Shown one piece after another: positions 42,633-53,265 of a stretch of 64,000 bases of DNA (position 1 is the stretch's first letter; the number at the start of each line of letters is the position of its first letter). This DNA comes from Dulcicalothrix desertica PCC 7102. GTDB taxonomy: Bacteria > Cyanobacteriota > Cyanobacteriia > Cyanobacteriales > Nostocaceae. The notes beneath the pieces are model-generated. The model saw nothing but the letters and a program-made list of their open reading frames with translations. It searched no databases and was not told where the DNA came from. The stretch is taken from NCBI RefSeq assembly GCF_003991905.1, contig NZ_RSCL01000037.1, positions 1 to 64,000 on the forward strand, in the 5' to 3' direction. A program made the translations under genes and the position numbers.

Positions 42633-43688
42633 TTACTCTTCGCTTTCTTGATAGAACTGCTGCAATTCCTGTAATTGTGTTCGTCGAGATTTTTGACGAT
42701 ATTTTTTGGTTTCGAGTTTCGGTTCGTAGTGACTTTCACCTTTACCTTTGCTTTTTAGCTTTAAGGTCGATTCGGGGTCGGTTGATGAATTGAGATGAGC
42801 TTGTCTTGATACAGATTCTTCTAAAAAGACTAAGTAATGTTCGTACCGTTCCCAATCTCCGCGAACTACACATAATGGTTCATCACGATGCAGGCAGTCA
42901 CCAAATCGACAGTTTCCAGTAGCTAGCTTCAGTCTTGCTTCTGGAAAATAGTATGCTAGTTCAGATGGACTACAATTTAAGTCGGGTTGGTTAAAACCTG
43001 GGGTGTCAGCGAGCAAACCACCGTTTGGCAGTTCAAATAGTTCAACGTGACGGGTAGTATGGCGCCCTTTACCAAGTTTTCCTGAAACTTCACCAACACG
43101 CAAGTTAATATTTGGAATTAATTTATTTATTAAGCTCGATTTACCTACACCAGAGGCGCCTGCTAACACGGTAGTTTTATTTTGAAGTCTATTTAATAAA
43201 ATATCGGTGTTGAGACTGTTATATACACTAATAAAAGTAGGTTGATAACCCCATAAACTTAATCGTTCCTTAATATCCTCTTGTTCTGCATGTGATACTA
43301 AGTCAGATTTATTGAGACACAAAACAACATCTAAGCCAGTAGATTCAGCTTTGACTAAAAAACGGCTAAGTTGATATGGTTCTAACGGTGGGTCAGCGGC
43401 GGCAAATACGAGTAATATTTGATTAACATTAGCGATTGCGGGACGGTCTAATTGACTCGAACGTGGTAAAACATCCGCAATAGCACCCCTATTACCAGTC
43501 CAGTCAGGTTCTTCAACTACAACACGGTCTCCAACCATGACAGACAGCCCGATTTTTTTTAATCGAGTTCGACGAGTACAGAGGAGGGTTGAAGTGTCAA
43601 GTTCTCCTCTGTCTCCATCGAGTTGCACCTGATAAAAATTAGCCTGTACAGCAACGACCGTACCTGTTAGTTGTGCCTTCGCTTCCAT
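42633..43688 (-). CDS. rsgA: Ribosome small subunit-dependent GTPase A
   Basis: 351 aa. Circularly permuted GTPase: an N-terminal OB fold (about 1-70), then G4 (LNKSD), G1 (GASGVGKSSL), G3 (DTPGF) in permuted order. The zinc finger with Cys residues in CRFGDCLHRDEPLC follows. It checks and releases the 30S subunit in late maturation. A basic, Lys/Gln-rich C-terminal tail of about 50 residues (after STDPES) is long for the family. It follows a TusA-like gene by one base on the same strand. Confidence 0.93.
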   Translation of the reverse strand: MEAKAQLTGTVVAVQANFYQVQLDGDRGELDTSTLLCTRRTRLKKIGLSVMVGDRVVVEEPDWTGNRGAIADVLPRSSQLDRPAIANVNQILLVFAAADPPLEPYQLSRFLVKAESTGLDVVLCLNKSDLVSHAEQEDIKERLSLWGYQPTFISVYNSLNTDILLNRLQNKTTVLAGASGVGKSSLINKLIPNINLRVGEVSGKLGKGRHTTRHVELFELPNGGLLADTPGFNQPDLNCSPSELAYYFPEARLKLATGNCRFGDCLHRDEPLCVVRGDWERYEHYLVFLEESVSRQAHLNSSTDPESTLKLKSKGKGESHYEPKLETKKYRQKSRRTQLQELQQFYQESEE

Positions 43689-43689
43689 A

Positions 43690-43956
43690 TTAACCGCGAC
43701 CGCTCACCGCGTTTGGACGGCGTACTAACAATGAAAAGTAACCAGAACAATCGGTTATTTGCTCGACTTGAAAACCTGCCATAGTTAAGCTATCAGGTAC
43801 TTGCTCGATTGGTTCACCTGGGTCTAACCAAACTTCTAGCAAATTACCTGGTGCCATTTTTTCTAAGCTTAACTTTGTCCGAACAAAATTAATCGGACAA
43901 GGGGTACCACGCAAATCAAGTTGAGCATCGGGTGTGTATGTAGAAGATACGCTCAT
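43690..43956 (-). CDS. TusA family sulfurtransferase-like protein
   Basis: 88 aa. The core DLRGTPCPINFVRTKLSLEKM has the conserved Cys20-Pro motif of TusA/SirA proteins, with the rest of the fold (GNLLEVWLDPGEPIEQVPDSL) intact. TusA relays persulfide sulfur, for example to tRNA thiolation; in cyanobacteria the partners are not defined. Packed between dnaJ (7 bases) and rsgA (1 base) in one transcript. Confidence 0.9.
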   Translation of the reverse strand: MSVSSTYTPDAQLDLRGTPCPINFVRTKLSLEKMAPGNLLEVWLDPGEPIEQVPDSLTMAGFQVEQITDCSGYFSLLVRRPNAVSGRG

Positions 43957-43963
43957 TCCTAGT

Positions 43964-45106
43964 TTATCTCTGATGGAAAAAGTTGCCTAAAAACCCTTCG
44001 ATACCGCCCTTTCCGGTGCGTTCTCCTCTAATTTTAGCGAGTTCTTCAAGCAATTTTCGCTCTTCAGCGCTTAATTTAGATGGATTTGGAATATCAATCA
44101 TTACCGTTACCAACTGGTCACCCCGGTTAACAGGATTGCCTAATCTTGGCACGCCATGATTTTCTAACTTAAACTCAGCGTAAGGCTGTGTGCCCGCAGG
44201 AATCGTTAATTCCTCTGGCCCATCTACGGTATCTACCTGTAGTCTACATCCTAAAATTGCTTGCAAATAACTAATTGAAATTGTAGAGCGTATATTTAAG
44301 TCTTCGCGTTGGAATTCGCTATCTTCGTTAACTGTTAGTTGAACATACAAGTCACCTGCTGGGCCACCGCGTTGACCTGCATCTCCTTCACCAGGTATCC
44401 GCAAACGTAGTCCATCGTAAACCCCTGCTGGAATTGTGATTTTGAGTTGTTTCGCTACCTGATTTGCGCCTTTGCCACCACAGTTATCACATTTTTCTTC
44501 GATAACCATTCCCGTTCCATTACAGGTGGGACAAGTTGAAACTTGGGTGAAACTACCAAAAGGTGTACGTGTGACGCGACGTACTTGTCCGGTTCCGCTA
44601 CAAGTTGAACATGTACGCGGTCGAGTTCCGGGTTTGGCGCCACTTCCGGTACAAACTTCACAAGTTTCTAAATGAGCAATACGAATTTGTTTTTCGCCAC
44701 CAAATACAGCTTCGCGAAAGTCTAACTTTAGGTCGAGTTGTAGGTCATCACCGCGAACCGGACCACTACGGCGCCGTTGCTGCGTTGGACCGCCCATACC
44801 ACCTGCGAAACCGCTGAAAATACTTTCAAAAATATCGGCGAAACCACCCATGTCGCCCATATCTTGAAACCCAACCCCAGCTCCCGCATTCACACCATCG
44901 TGACCAAAACGGTCGTAGCGTGCGCGTACTTCTGGCTCAGAAAGCACTTCATAAGCACGGTTAATTTCTTTAAAACGTTCTTCTGCCCCCGCTTCTTTAT
45001 TCACGTCTGGGTGGTACTTACGAGCCAATCGACGGTAAGCACTTTTAATTTCGTCTTTGTCTGCCTCACGAGAGACACCTAAAATTTCATAATAGTCGCG
45101 AGCCAT
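43964..45106 (-). CDS. dnaJ: Chaperone DnaJ (type I Hsp40)
   Basis: 380 aa. J domain with HPD ([11 protein letters not shown]), a Gly/Phe-rich segment (about 78-115), four CXXCXGXG zinc motifs ([32 protein letters not shown]) and the C-terminal substrate-binding part. It stimulates DnaK ATPase and delivers unfolded clients. In order grpE-dnaK-dnaJ on the minus strand, 425 bases after dnaK, and followed tightly by the TusA-like gene and rsgA. Confidence 0.97.
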   Translation of the reverse strand: MARDYYEILGVSREADKDEIKSAYRRLARKYHPDVNKEAGAEERFKEINRAYEVLSEPEVRARYDRFGHDGVNAGAGVGFQDMGDMGGFADIFESIFSGFAGGMGGPTQQRRRSGPVRGDDLQLDLKLDFREAVFGGEKQIRIAHLETCEVCTGSGAKPGTRPRTCSTCSGTGQVRRVTRTPFGSFTQVSTCPTCNGTGMVIEEKCDNCGGKGANQVAKQLKITIPAGVYDGLRLRIPGEGDAGQRGGPAGDLYVQLTVNEDSEFQREDLNIRSTISISYLQAILGCRLQVDTVDGPEELTIPAGTQPYAEFKLENHGVPRLGNPVNRGDQLVTVMIDIPNPSKLSAEERKLLEELAKIRGERTGKGGIEGFLGNFFHQR

Positions 45107-45531
45107 ATTGTAAAAGGTGAGAGTTAGAAGTTAGACATTTGCGCGTAAGCCTCTTTCAATTTCTCTTTGATAGAGGCGCCGAAGGCAAGAGTTAAGTTTT
45201 GTTAATAGTAAATTTTACCTTTTACCTTCTACAAAAATCACCAAAAATAAATATATTTAGTCGTTTTGGACTCCAAAAGTGTCCACCGGTTAAAAAGGTA
45301 TGTAACTTTTTGGTTCGTGAAACGTTATCAAACGTCATGTATGAGTATACTTAAAATCATCAAGGAAGTGCAGGTGTGGTTTCCACCGCCTTATACGACA
45401 ACTGCCTACAACAGTAGGTGCGGAAAACCGTATCTTGTACGATAGAATTTGAATATGTTATGTCATTCAAAAGCAGTAGAGACGTTACATGTAACGTCTC
45501 TACATAATAATATATCTGAATTTTTGTTAAC
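45107..45531. other. dnaK-dnaJ intergenic region
   Basis: 425 bases without a gene. It carries the palindrome at 45476-45503 directly after dnaK, and otherwise unremarkable AT-rich sequence where a dnaJ promoter could lie. I see no CIRCE element. Confidence 0.5.
45476..45503. repeat. GTAGAGAC...GTCTCTAC palindrome after dnaK
   Basis: 28-bp perfect palindrome, centre ACGTTACATGTAACGT, identical to the copy at 39649. It may serve as the transcription end signal of dnaK. Confidence 0.85.
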
Positions 45532-47490
45532 CTAGTCAATCGCTTCGTAATCAGCCAAGGCAGCCGCTTCTTCTTCAAAATCAAAGTTGAATTGCGGTGT
45601 CATGTTTTCGTTTACACCATTATTGCTTTCAATACTTGAGGTATTGGTTATTTCGACAATTTCACCTGGTTGACTGTTGCCAGCTCGATTATAAACCTCG
45701 GCGCCGATAGCAAATAAAGCTTGTTGGAATTCCTCCAAACGTTGTTGGAACTCGTGAATAGAAACACTACTATCGTTACTTATTGCTTGTAATTGAGATA
45801 GTTTTTCATCAGCTGACTGTTTCATGGAGTCGCTAATTAGATGAGCGTTATTTCTCAAAGTAGATTCATAACTACCCAACAAGTTATCAGCTTGGTTTTT
45901 CAAAGCAACCATTTCAATACGCTTCTTATCTTCTTCTGCAAAAACTTCGGCTTCTTGGCGCATTTTTTCGATTTCCAGCGCGCTTAAACCACCTGTATTA
46001 GTAATACGTATGCTTTGCTCTCTACCAGTACCTTTGTCTTGGGCAGCAACTTGCATGATACCGTTGACATCAATTTCAAACGATACCTCAATTTGTGGAA
46101 CTCCGCGCGGTGCAGGTGGAATACCAGTTAGTAAGAATTTACCAAGGCTTTTATTATCGCGTGCCATTGCCCGTTCACCTTGGAGGACATGAATTTCGAC
46201 TGAAATTTGCCCATCAATAGCGGTAGAGAAAACTTGAGATTTACTGGTGGGAATTGTGGTGTTGCGCTCGATAATTTTGGTGAAAACTTCGCCTAAAGTT
46301 TCAATACCTATAGATAACGGAGTGACATCGAGTAGCAATAAGTTCTCAACTTCACCACCTAATACCCCAGCTTGAATTGCGGCGCCAAGAGCAACAGCTT
46401 CATCAGGGTTAATAGAGCGGTCAGGAGCTTTGCCACCGAAAAACTTCATTAAAGCATTTTGCACGGCAGGAATACGAGTCGAGCCACCGACCAAAATAAT
46501 TTTATCGATATTTTGAGGCTTAAGGTCGGCATCTTTGAGTGCTTGCGTCATTGGTTCAAGCGTTGCTGCAATTAAATTACTTGCTAACTCTTCAAATTTG
46601 GCGCGACTTAGTTCGGTTTCTAAATGCTTGGGACCACTGGCATCGGCAGTGATAAATGGCAAATTAATACTTGTGTTGCCCATGCTCGATAATTCGATTT
46701 TGGCTTTTTCTGCAGCCTCACGCAAGCGTTGCAGCGCCATTTTGTCTTGAGCTAAATCAATTCCTGACTCTGAACGAAAAACTTCAATCATCCATTCAAC
46801 AATCACGTTATCAAAGTCATCGCCACCTAAATGGTTATTACCACAAGTCGCTTTAACTTCAAACACGGAATCTCCGAGTTGAAGAATAGAGACATCAAAT
46901 GTTCCACCACCAAGGTCAAATACAAGAATTAGCTGTTCAGTATCTTGTTTATCTAACCCGAATGCCAAAGCTGCTGCGGTAGGTTCATTGATAATACGTA
47001 AAACTTCAAGACCAGCAATTGTGCCTGCGTCTTTTGTAGCTTGACGTTGGGCATCGGTAAAATATGCGGGTACTGTAATAACTGCTTGTGTAACGGTTTC
47101 ACCTAAAAAGTTCTCTGCGTCTTGCTTGAGCTTTTGCAAAACCATCGCGGAGATTTCTTGGGGTGTATAGTTCTTGCCGCGAATTTGGACGTCAACCGTA
47201 TCATCACGACCTTTTATACACTGATAAGGCACCCTCGACCGCTCGGTCTCTGTATCTTCCCAACGGCGCCCAATAAATCGTTTGATACTATAAATAGTAT
47301 TTTCTGCATTTGTGACAGCTTGACGTTTTGCCAATTGACCAACCAAGCGTTCACCACCCTTACCAAAACCGACGATACTTGGAGTTGTTCTTCCACCCTC
47401 GGTATTAGCAATAACAATTGGTTGACCACCCTCTAAGACTGCTACGCAACTGTTAGTAGTGCCCAAGTCAATCCCAATAACTTTTCCCAT
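45532..47490 (-). CDS. dnaK: Chaperone DnaK (Hsp70)
   Basis: 652 aa. The ATPase domain starts [18 protein letters not shown] and carries the phosphate loop [12 protein letters not shown] and adenosine motif [12 protein letters not shown]. The substrate-binding domain follows from about 390 ([27 protein letters not shown]). The acidic tail [15 protein letters not shown] replaces the usual EEVD-like end. Together with grpE and dnaJ it forms the DnaK2-type cluster typical of cyanobacteria, the major stress Hsp70. No heat-shock operator is evident. Confidence 0.97.
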   Translation of the reverse strand: MGKVIGIDLGTTNSCVAVLEGGQPIVIANTEGGRTTPSIVGFGKGGERLVGQLAKRQAVTNAENTIYSIKRFIGRRWEDTETERSRVPYQCIKGRDDTVDVQIRGKNYTPQEISAMVLQKLKQDAENFLGETVTQAVITVPAYFTDAQRQATKDAGTIAGLEVLRIINEPTAAALAFGLDKQDTEQLILVFDLGGGTFDVSILQLGDSVFEVKATCGNNHLGGDDFDNVIVEWMIEVFRSESGIDLAQDKMALQRLREAAEKAKIELSSMGNTSINLPFITADASGPKHLETELSRAKFEELASNLIAATLEPMTQALKDADLKPQNIDKIILVGGSTRIPAVQNALMKFFGGKAPDRSINPDEAVALGAAIQAGVLGGEVENLLLLDVTPLSIGIETLGEVFTKIIERNTTIPTSKSQVFSTAIDGQISVEIHVLQGERAMARDNKSLGKFLLTGIPPAPRGVPQIEVSFEIDVNGIMQVAAQDKGTGREQSIRITNTGGLSALEIEKMRQEAEVFAEEDKKRIEMVALKNQADNLLGSYESTLRNNAHLISDSMKQSADEKLSQLQAISNDSSVSIHEFQQRLEEFQQALFAIGAEVYNRAGNSQPGEIVEITNTSSIESNNGVNENMTPQFNFDFEEEAAALADYEAID

Positions 47491-47738
47491 AAGTATAATA
47501 TTCTGTACTTGTTAGTTCGTTGACATAACACGGAATATTTACATTGGGTTGAGAGCATACTTACGTAATTATTACTAGTGGGAAAAAGTTGCGCTAGCAA
47601 AAGAAGTATTAGTGATAATTATGTACCGAACGGTCGTGTACTTGAAGTTTAAAGCAATAGTAGTATAACCGTGTCAATCAAGAAAATTGACGCGGTAAAT
47701 ACGTACATGGAAACTAACTATCAGGTTCAACTGTCAGC

Positions 47739-48410
47739 TTAACTATCCGCTGCACTTGATTGAGTATCATCAAGAACTGGCGTATCTTCTTTTGGAGCTG
47801 CGACTTTCACCATTGCATGGCGTAGTACACGTTCACCCAAAAAATATCCGCGCACTAACTCTTCTAACACTGTTCCCTCTGGATGTTCATCCGTAGGTTC
47901 GCGCAATACTGCTTCATGAAGGTTGGGGTCAAATGGTTGACCTTCGGGACGCATTGGCGAAACACCCAATCGTTTTAAACTGTCAACCAGTTGTTTATAA
48001 ACACCTTGATAGCTTTTATGAATTGCCATCTCAGAATCGTTTTGAGGTTTAATGTGAGCGCGCGCACGCTCAAAATTATCGACTACTGGTAATAGTTCTG
48101 TAATTGTGTTTCGTTTAACTAATGCATCAAGATCGTCTTTTTCCTTCTGAGTGCGCTTGCGATAATTATCGAAATCTGCTACTAACCGTGTGTATTGATT
48201 GCCACTTGCTTCGAGTTGAGCTTTGAGCGAATCGATTTGCGGCGCCATTGCATTAGCATCATCGGAAGCAGCGTCAGCATTTACGCTATTGTCAGATGTC
48301 GAAGCATAGGAACTCACATCGTTAGTTGCCACAGCACTTGGGTCAGCTACTTCGCTGCCAGATGTACTTGTGTTGTTTTGTTCAGGGAAGTCGCTATTCA
48401 TCGTTTGCAT
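47739..48410 (-). CDS. grpE: Nucleotide exchange factor GrpE
   Basis: 223 aa. A disordered Ser/Asp/Ala-rich N-terminus (about 1-60) precedes the long coiled coil ([13 protein letters not shown]-like, [19 protein letters not shown]) and the C-terminal beta domain ([41 protein letters not shown]). It swaps ADP for ATP on DnaK. An internal Met at residue 4 is an alternative start. First gene of grpE-dnaK-dnaJ, 248 bases ahead of dnaK. Confidence 0.95.
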   Translation of the reverse strand: MQTMNSDFPEQNNTSTSGSEVADPSAVATNDVSSYASTSDNSVNADAASDDANAMAPQIDSLKAQLEASGNQYTRLVADFDNYRKRTQKEKDDLDALVKRNTITELLPVVDNFERARAHIKPQNDSEMAIHKSYQGVYKQLVDSLKRLGVSPMRPEGQPFDPNLHEAVLREPTDEHPEGTVLEELVRGYFLGERVLRHAMVKVAAPKEDTPVLDDTQSSAADS

Positions 48411-48647
48411 TACCTCTTAGAGTTCTCCTTATTGCTGAGTAGTTAATCATCGTTCTCTATTTTGACAAAAGCTGGATATATTCGGACAGAGGTTAGAGGA
48501 CGGCTTTCCGTAGAGTATTGTAGTGCGGGTTTCCGTAAATTGAGTCAAGGTTCTAATTTTTCTTTGTCAAGATGAGAGTTCTGGGTTGACTGATGGGAAT
48601 ACTCAATATAGAAGAGGTTTTGGCTACCCATATAAATATAAGAATAT

Positions 48648-50663
48648 ATGACTTATTCGTCATCACAACAGAGGCGAAGTACTGCTCTTACAACGAGAAC
48701 AGAATTTTCGCCCTTCGGAACAAAATTAGTACAATCAGGGTTTGTTGATACCGAGCAAATGCGACAAGCACTGATAGAAAGTCGCAAAAACGGGACACCT
48801 TTGACTGAGGTGCTTGAATCGATTTCAGGGCGCCAGCTATCACCGGAACTGCTGAGATTATATAAAAAACAACAACTTTTTGAATTAAAAATACTTTACG
48901 GGGTTGAATCACTTGACCCAGAAGTTAACTCCATCGGCACATCGATGGTGGCAAACTTGATAGACACACTTATCCCAGTAGATATTTGTCGGCGCCATCG
49001 TTTAGTACCATTATCACGTAACGACGAACAAAACCCACCCAATGTATTGGTGGCAATGGTTGACCCAGATAACTTAGAAGCATCGGATGATCTAAATCGG
49101 ATTTTGCGTCCGCAAGGGTTGATGTTGCAACGGATGGTAATCACTACTGAGGACTACCAGCAGATTATCAACCAGTTTCTTGATGAGCTAGCAGTTAAGC
49201 AGAAGCACATCGAGCAGCAAAAATTAACGGATATCAATCAAGATTTAGAAAACCTTGGTGATTTAGATTTAGCAGATGCTCCAGATGACGCAGAAGCTGA
49301 TTTAGGGTCAGCGATGAAAGGTGCGGAAGATGCACCGATTATTAATTTGGTGAACCGAATTTTAGGAAAAGCGTTACAAGAGAAAGTTTCGGATATCCAC
49401 GTTGAACCGCAAGAAGAGAATTTACGCATACGGTTTCGCAAAGACGGGGTATTGCGCGAAGCGTTTGACGCATTACCAAAAAAAATTATTCCTGCCATCA
49501 CAGCCCGATTTAAGATTATTGCAAATTTAGACATTGCCGAACGGCGCTTACCACAAGACGGACGGATTCGTCGGATGTTCGAGGGACGTAAGGTTGACTT
49601 CCGTGTTAATACCTTACCAAGTCGTTACGGAGAAAAAGTAGTACTGCGGATTTTGGACAACTCCGCAACACAATTAGGTTTGGATAAATTAATTACCGAC
49701 CCAGAAACTTTGCATATCGTCCAAGAAATGGTTTCGCGTCCTTTTGGTTTGATATTAGTAACAGGACCAACAGGTTCAGGAAAAACGACTTCGCTTTATT
49801 CAGCACTTGCCGAACGTAACGACCCAGGTATTAATATCAGTACAGTAGAAGACCCTATTGAGTACAGTTTGCCAGGAATCACACAGGTACAAGTTATCCG
49901 TGAAAAAGGATTAGATTTTGGAACTGCACTACGTGCGTTTTTACGTCAAGACCCTGATGTATTGCTCGTGGGTGAAACGCGAGATAAAGAGACAGCAAAA
50001 ACTGCGATTGAAGCAGCGTTAACAGGACACTTAGTATTAACAACACTTCACACCAATGATGCTCCTGGTGCCATCGCCCGTTTAGGTGAAATGGGTATTG
50101 AACCATTCATGATATCAAGCTCATTACTGGGAGTATTAGCACAGCGCTTAGTACGACGTGTATGTTCAGACTGCCGTATTCCTTACACTCCGACACCTGA
50201 AGAACTCGCTCGTTATGGAATGACGGCATCACAAGATGTTGGGCTAACTCTTTACAAAGCGAATGCACTTAGCAACGAGCAAATTCTACAAGCCAAGAGT
50301 AACGGTTCGCTATGTCCAACATGTAACGGTATTGGGTACAAAGGACGCTGTGGTGTTTACGAAGTCATGAAAATTACAGAAAACCTACAGACTTTAATCA
50401 ACGAAGATGCACCAACCGAACGCATCAAAGAAGTAGCAGTAGAAGAAGGGATGAAAACCCTGCTTGCCTACAGTTTAGACTTAGTACGTCAAGGCGCCAC
50501 AACTCTAGAAGAAGTAGAGCGTGTAACCTTCACCGACACAGGTTTAGAAGCAGAACTAAAAGCCAAACGCAAGAGTGGTTTAACTTGTCGTACATGTAGC
50601 GCCGAACTTCAACCCGAATGGCTGGAATGTCCCTACTGTATGACATCCCGCTTCCACGACTAA
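48648..50663 (+). CDS. pilB: Type IV pilus assembly ATPase PilB (GspE/PulE family)
   Basis: 671 aa. N-terminal T2SSE_N/MshEN-like domain (about 20-170), an acidic linker, then the ATPase with Walker A GPTGSGKTTSLYS (about 379), Asp box, Walker B DVLLVGETRDKETA, and the His box. The tetra-Cys motif of PilB is present (CSDCRI ... CPTCNGIG). An extra zinc-ribbon tail (CRTCSAELQPEWLECPYC) closes the protein. It powers pilus extension, which cyanobacteria use for motility and DNA uptake. First of pilB-pilT-pilC. Confidence 0.96.
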   Translation: MTYSSSQQRRSTALTTRTEFSPFGTKLVQSGFVDTEQMRQALIESRKNGTPLTEVLESISGRQLSPELLRLYKKQQLFELKILYGVESLDPEVNSIGTSMVANLIDTLIPVDICRRHRLVPLSRNDEQNPPNVLVAMVDPDNLEASDDLNRILRPQGLMLQRMVITTEDYQQIINQFLDELAVKQKHIEQQKLTDINQDLENLGDLDLADAPDDAEADLGSAMKGAEDAPIINLVNRILGKALQEKVSDIHVEPQEENLRIRFRKDGVLREAFDALPKKIIPAITARFKIIANLDIAERRLPQDGRIRRMFEGRKVDFRVNTLPSRYGEKVVLRILDNSATQLGLDKLITDPETLHIVQEMVSRPFGLILVTGPTGSGKTTSLYSALAERNDPGINISTVEDPIEYSLPGITQVQVIREKGLDFGTALRAFLRQDPDVLLVGETRDKETAKTAIEAALTGHLVLTTLHTNDAPGAIARLGEMGIEPFMISSSLLGVLAQRLVRRVCSDCRIPYTPTPEELARYGMTASQDVGLTLYKANALSNEQILQAKSNGSLCPTCNGIGYKGRCGVYEVMKITENLQTLINEDAPTERIKEVAVEEGMKTLLAYSLDLVRQGATTLEEVERVTFTDTGLEAELKAKRKSGLTCRTCSAELQPEWLECPYCMTSRFHD

Positions 50664-50711
50664 CCGTAATAAGCACTTCAGTGCTTAAAAAACACACAGA
50701 GGAGAAAAACA

Positions 50712-51830
50712 ATGGATTTCATGATTGAAGACTTGATGGAAGACATGATTGAACAAGGAGGCTCAGATTTACACTTATCTGCAGGTCTACCTCCTTACTT
50801 CCGTGTCAGTGGAAAACTCACACCTCAAGAAAAATATGGTGTGATGTCAGTTGACACATGTCAGCGACTAATTTTTAGTATGCTCAACAACACCCAGCGT
50901 AAAACACTAGAACAGACCTGGGAATTAGATTGCTCTTACGGTGTAAAAGGACTAGCGCGCTTTCGTGTTAACGTTTACAAAGACCGAGGCGCCTATGCAG
51001 CATGTTTACGCGCGTTAAGTTCTAAAATTCCTAACTTTGAGAAATTAGGTTTACCCGATGTAGTTCGTGAAATGACAGAAAAACCAAGAGGATTAATCTT
51101 GGTAACAGGACCTACAGGTTCAGGTAAAACCACAACACTAGCGGCAATGATTGACTTAATCAACCGCACAAAAGCAGAACATATATTAACAGTAGAAGAC
51201 CCAATTGAATTTGTTTACGAACCAATTAAAAGCTTAGTACACCAGCGTCAGCTAGGTGAAGACACAAAGAGTTTTGCCAACGCATTAAAAGCAGCTTTAC
51301 GGGAAGACCCAGATATTATTCTAGTGGGTGAAATGCGGGATTTAGAAACCATATCTTTGGCAATTTCTGCGGCAGAAACAGGACACTTAGTATTTGGCAC
51401 ACTACATACAAGCTCGGCTGCACAAACCGTTGACCGGATTATCGACGTTTTTCCACACGAAAGACAAACGCAAGTCCGTGTACAATTATCAAACTCATTA
51501 GTAGCAGTATTTAGTCAAACCTTAGTACCCAAGAAAAATCCCAAACCAGGTGAATATGGTCGGATAATGGCGCAAGAAATTATGGTAATTACACCAGCTA
51601 TTTCTAACTTAATTCGTGAAGGAAAAACATCACAAATTTACTCCGCAATTCAAACTGGGGGTAAATTAGGAATGCAAACACTAGAATCAGTTTTAGCAAA
51701 CCTGTATAAGCAAGGAACAATTTCCTTTGAAGCTGCAATGTCTAAAACATCTAAACCCGATGAAGTTCAACGTCTCATCGGTGGTGTTCCTCCACAAAAT
51801 GGCACCAAAGTAGCTGCAAAATCCCACTAA
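50712..51830 (+). CDS. pilT: Type IV pilus retraction ATPase PilT
   Basis: 372 aa. PilT-type hexameric ATPase: an N-terminal PAS-like domain, Walker A GPTGSGKTTTLAAM, Asp box TVEDPIEFVYE, Walker B DPDIILVGEMRDLET, His box HLVFGTLHTSSAAQT, and the PilT-specific AIRNLIREGK-like block (ITPAISNLIREGKTSQI). It depolymerises pili and drives twitching. AGGAG lies 6 bases before the ATG. 48 bases after pilB. Confidence 0.96.
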   Translation: MDFMIEDLMEDMIEQGGSDLHLSAGLPPYFRVSGKLTPQEKYGVMSVDTCQRLIFSMLNNTQRKTLEQTWELDCSYGVKGLARFRVNVYKDRGAYAACLRALSSKIPNFEKLGLPDVVREMTEKPRGLILVTGPTGSGKTTTLAAMIDLINRTKAEHILTVEDPIEFVYEPIKSLVHQRQLGEDTKSFANALKAALREDPDIILVGEMRDLETISLAISAAETGHLVFGTLHTSSAAQTVDRIIDVFPHERQTQVRVQLSNSLVAVFSQTLVPKKNPKPGEYGRIMAQEIMVITPAISNLIREGKTSQIYSAIQTGGKLGMQTLESVLANLYKQGTISFEAAMSKTSKPDEVQRLIGGVPPQNGTKVAAKSH

Positions 51831-51850
51831 ACCTAATAGTTAGGATTTGG

Positions 51851-51927
51851 GAGTGAGGAGTGAGGAGTTAAAATTCCGCACCTCCTAATTCCTAACTTCT
51901 AACTCCTAACTCCTAACTTTTAACTCA
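51851..51927. repeat. STRR arrays between pilT and pilC
   Basis: GGGAGTGAGGAGTGAGGAG then CTCCTAA/CTAACTC heptamers, the two halves complementary. It can form a hairpin within the pil operon and so may tune the PilT:PilC ratio. Confidence 0.85.
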
Positions 51928-51941
51928 TAACCTTTTAAAAT

Positions 51942-53162
51942 ATGCCAAGTTTTGTAGCGCGTGTCAGGGATTCTCAAGGAAAAACTAGAACTGAAAAAGT
52001 AACGGCAGAATCAATAAAAGAAGCGCGTATAAATTTACGACAGCAAGGTTTTGTAATTCAAGACTTGAAAAAAACAGAAAGTTTTGACCTCAAATCAGCA
52101 CTTGATTTTAATGCGCGTTTTGCATCAGTTTCTGTTAAAGATAAAGCTGTTTTTTCACGTCAGTTTGCAGCATTGGTCAACGCTGGTGTAGCAATTGTAA
52201 GAAGTTTAGGTGTACTTGGAGAACAATGCACAAATCCTAAACTAAAGCAAGCACTTTTAGATATAAGTTCCGATGTTCAAAACGGGATTAACTTATCTGA
52301 TGCAATGCGGAAACACCCAAAATGTTTTGACGGGTTGTATGTGAGTATGATACAAGCGGGTGAGGTTGGTGGTGTACTCGACGAAGTACTCAACCGACTG
52401 GCGAAATTATTAGAAGACGTTGCACGTTTACAGAACCAAATTAAAGCAGCACTTTCGTATCCGGTTGTGGTTGGTTTTTTAGCGGTTGCAATTTTTATTG
52501 GGATGACGGTTTTCTTGATTCCAATTTTTGCTAATATCTTCAAAGATTTGGGAACTACATTGCCTCCATTGACACAATTCATGCTTGATGTCAGTGAAAT
52601 TTTGCGAAGTTGGCGATTATTTGTAGTAATTGCTGCTGTGATTGGTTTGTGGATTGCTTATCAACAATATTATAAAACAGCCGTTGGTAGACAAACTATT
52701 GACCGTCTTTCTTTAAAAATGCCTTTATTTGGTGACTTGATACAAAAATCAGCCGTCGCCAAATTTAGCCGTACATTTGGTTCTTTAACTCGTTCAGGTG
52801 TTCCAATTTTAACTTCTCTAGAAATTGTACGTGATACCGCAGGAAATCAAGTTATTTCTAATGCTATTGATGCCGCACGCGCAGAAGTACAGCAAGGTGG
52901 CATGATAAGTATGGCACTGCAAAAAGAGAAAGTTTTCCCTGCAATGGCAATTCAAATGATTAGCATTGGTGAAGAAACAGGGGAAATTGATGCGATGTTA
53001 ATGAAAGTCGCTGACTTTTATGAAGATGAAGTTGAACAAGCTGTAAAAGCTCTAACGAGTATTTTGGAACCAATTATGATTGTGGTACTTGGGGGAATGG
53101 TTGGTACAATTTTGTTATCAATGTATTTGCCCATGTTTGCCGTATTCGAGAAATTGGGATAA
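51942..53162 (+). CDS. pilC: Type IV pilus inner-membrane platform protein PilC (GspF family)
   Basis: 406 aa. Two T2SSF repeats (about 70-195 and 272-395) each carry the family block (FSRQFAALVNAGVAIVRSLGVL; FSRTFGSLTRSGVPILTSLEIV) with three membrane helices in total. It is the platform on which the PilB and PilT motors act. Pairs with pilB and pilT in one direction. Confidence 0.95.
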   Translation: MPSFVARVRDSQGKTRTEKVTAESIKEARINLRQQGFVIQDLKKTESFDLKSALDFNARFASVSVKDKAVFSRQFAALVNAGVAIVRSLGVLGEQCTNPKLKQALLDISSDVQNGINLSDAMRKHPKCFDGLYVSMIQAGEVGGVLDEVLNRLAKLLEDVARLQNQIKAALSYPVVVGFLAVAIFIGMTVFLIPIFANIFKDLGTTLPPLTQFMLDVSEILRSWRLFVVIAAVIGLWIAYQQYYKTAVGRQTIDRLSLKMPLFGDLIQKSAVAKFSRTFGSLTRSGVPILTSLEIVRDTAGNQVISNAIDAARAEVQQGGMISMALQKEKVFPAMAIQMISIGEETGEIDAMLMKVADFYEDEVEQAVKALTSILEPIMIVVLGGMVGTILLSMYLPMFAVFEKLG

Positions 53163-53173
53163 CTAAGTAAAAG

Positions 53174-53252
53174 TTATGAGTTATGAGTGCTGAGTGCTGA
53201 GTTATAACTTTTAACTCCTAACTCCTCACTCCTAACTCCTCACTCCTAACTC
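53174..53252. repeat. STRR array after pilC
   Basis: GTTATGAGTGCTGAGTGCTG heptamers followed by seven or eight CTCCTAA/CTCACTC units. The arms are partly complementary. It ends 14 bases before the next ATG. Confidence 0.85.
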
Positions 53253-53265
53253 TTTATTATTATAT

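Noticed and set aside
45107-48647. Search for a CIRCE or similar heat-shock operator around grpE-dnaK-dnaJ
   Set aside because: No TTAGCACTC-N9-GAGTGCTAA-like inverted repeat was found in the gaps.
53225-53250. ACTCCTCAC motif resembling the Yfr1 small-RNA core
   Set aside because: It is part of an STRR array (CTCCTAA/CTCACTC heptamers) and has no flanking stems or terminator. A similar match at 3364 has the same explanation.
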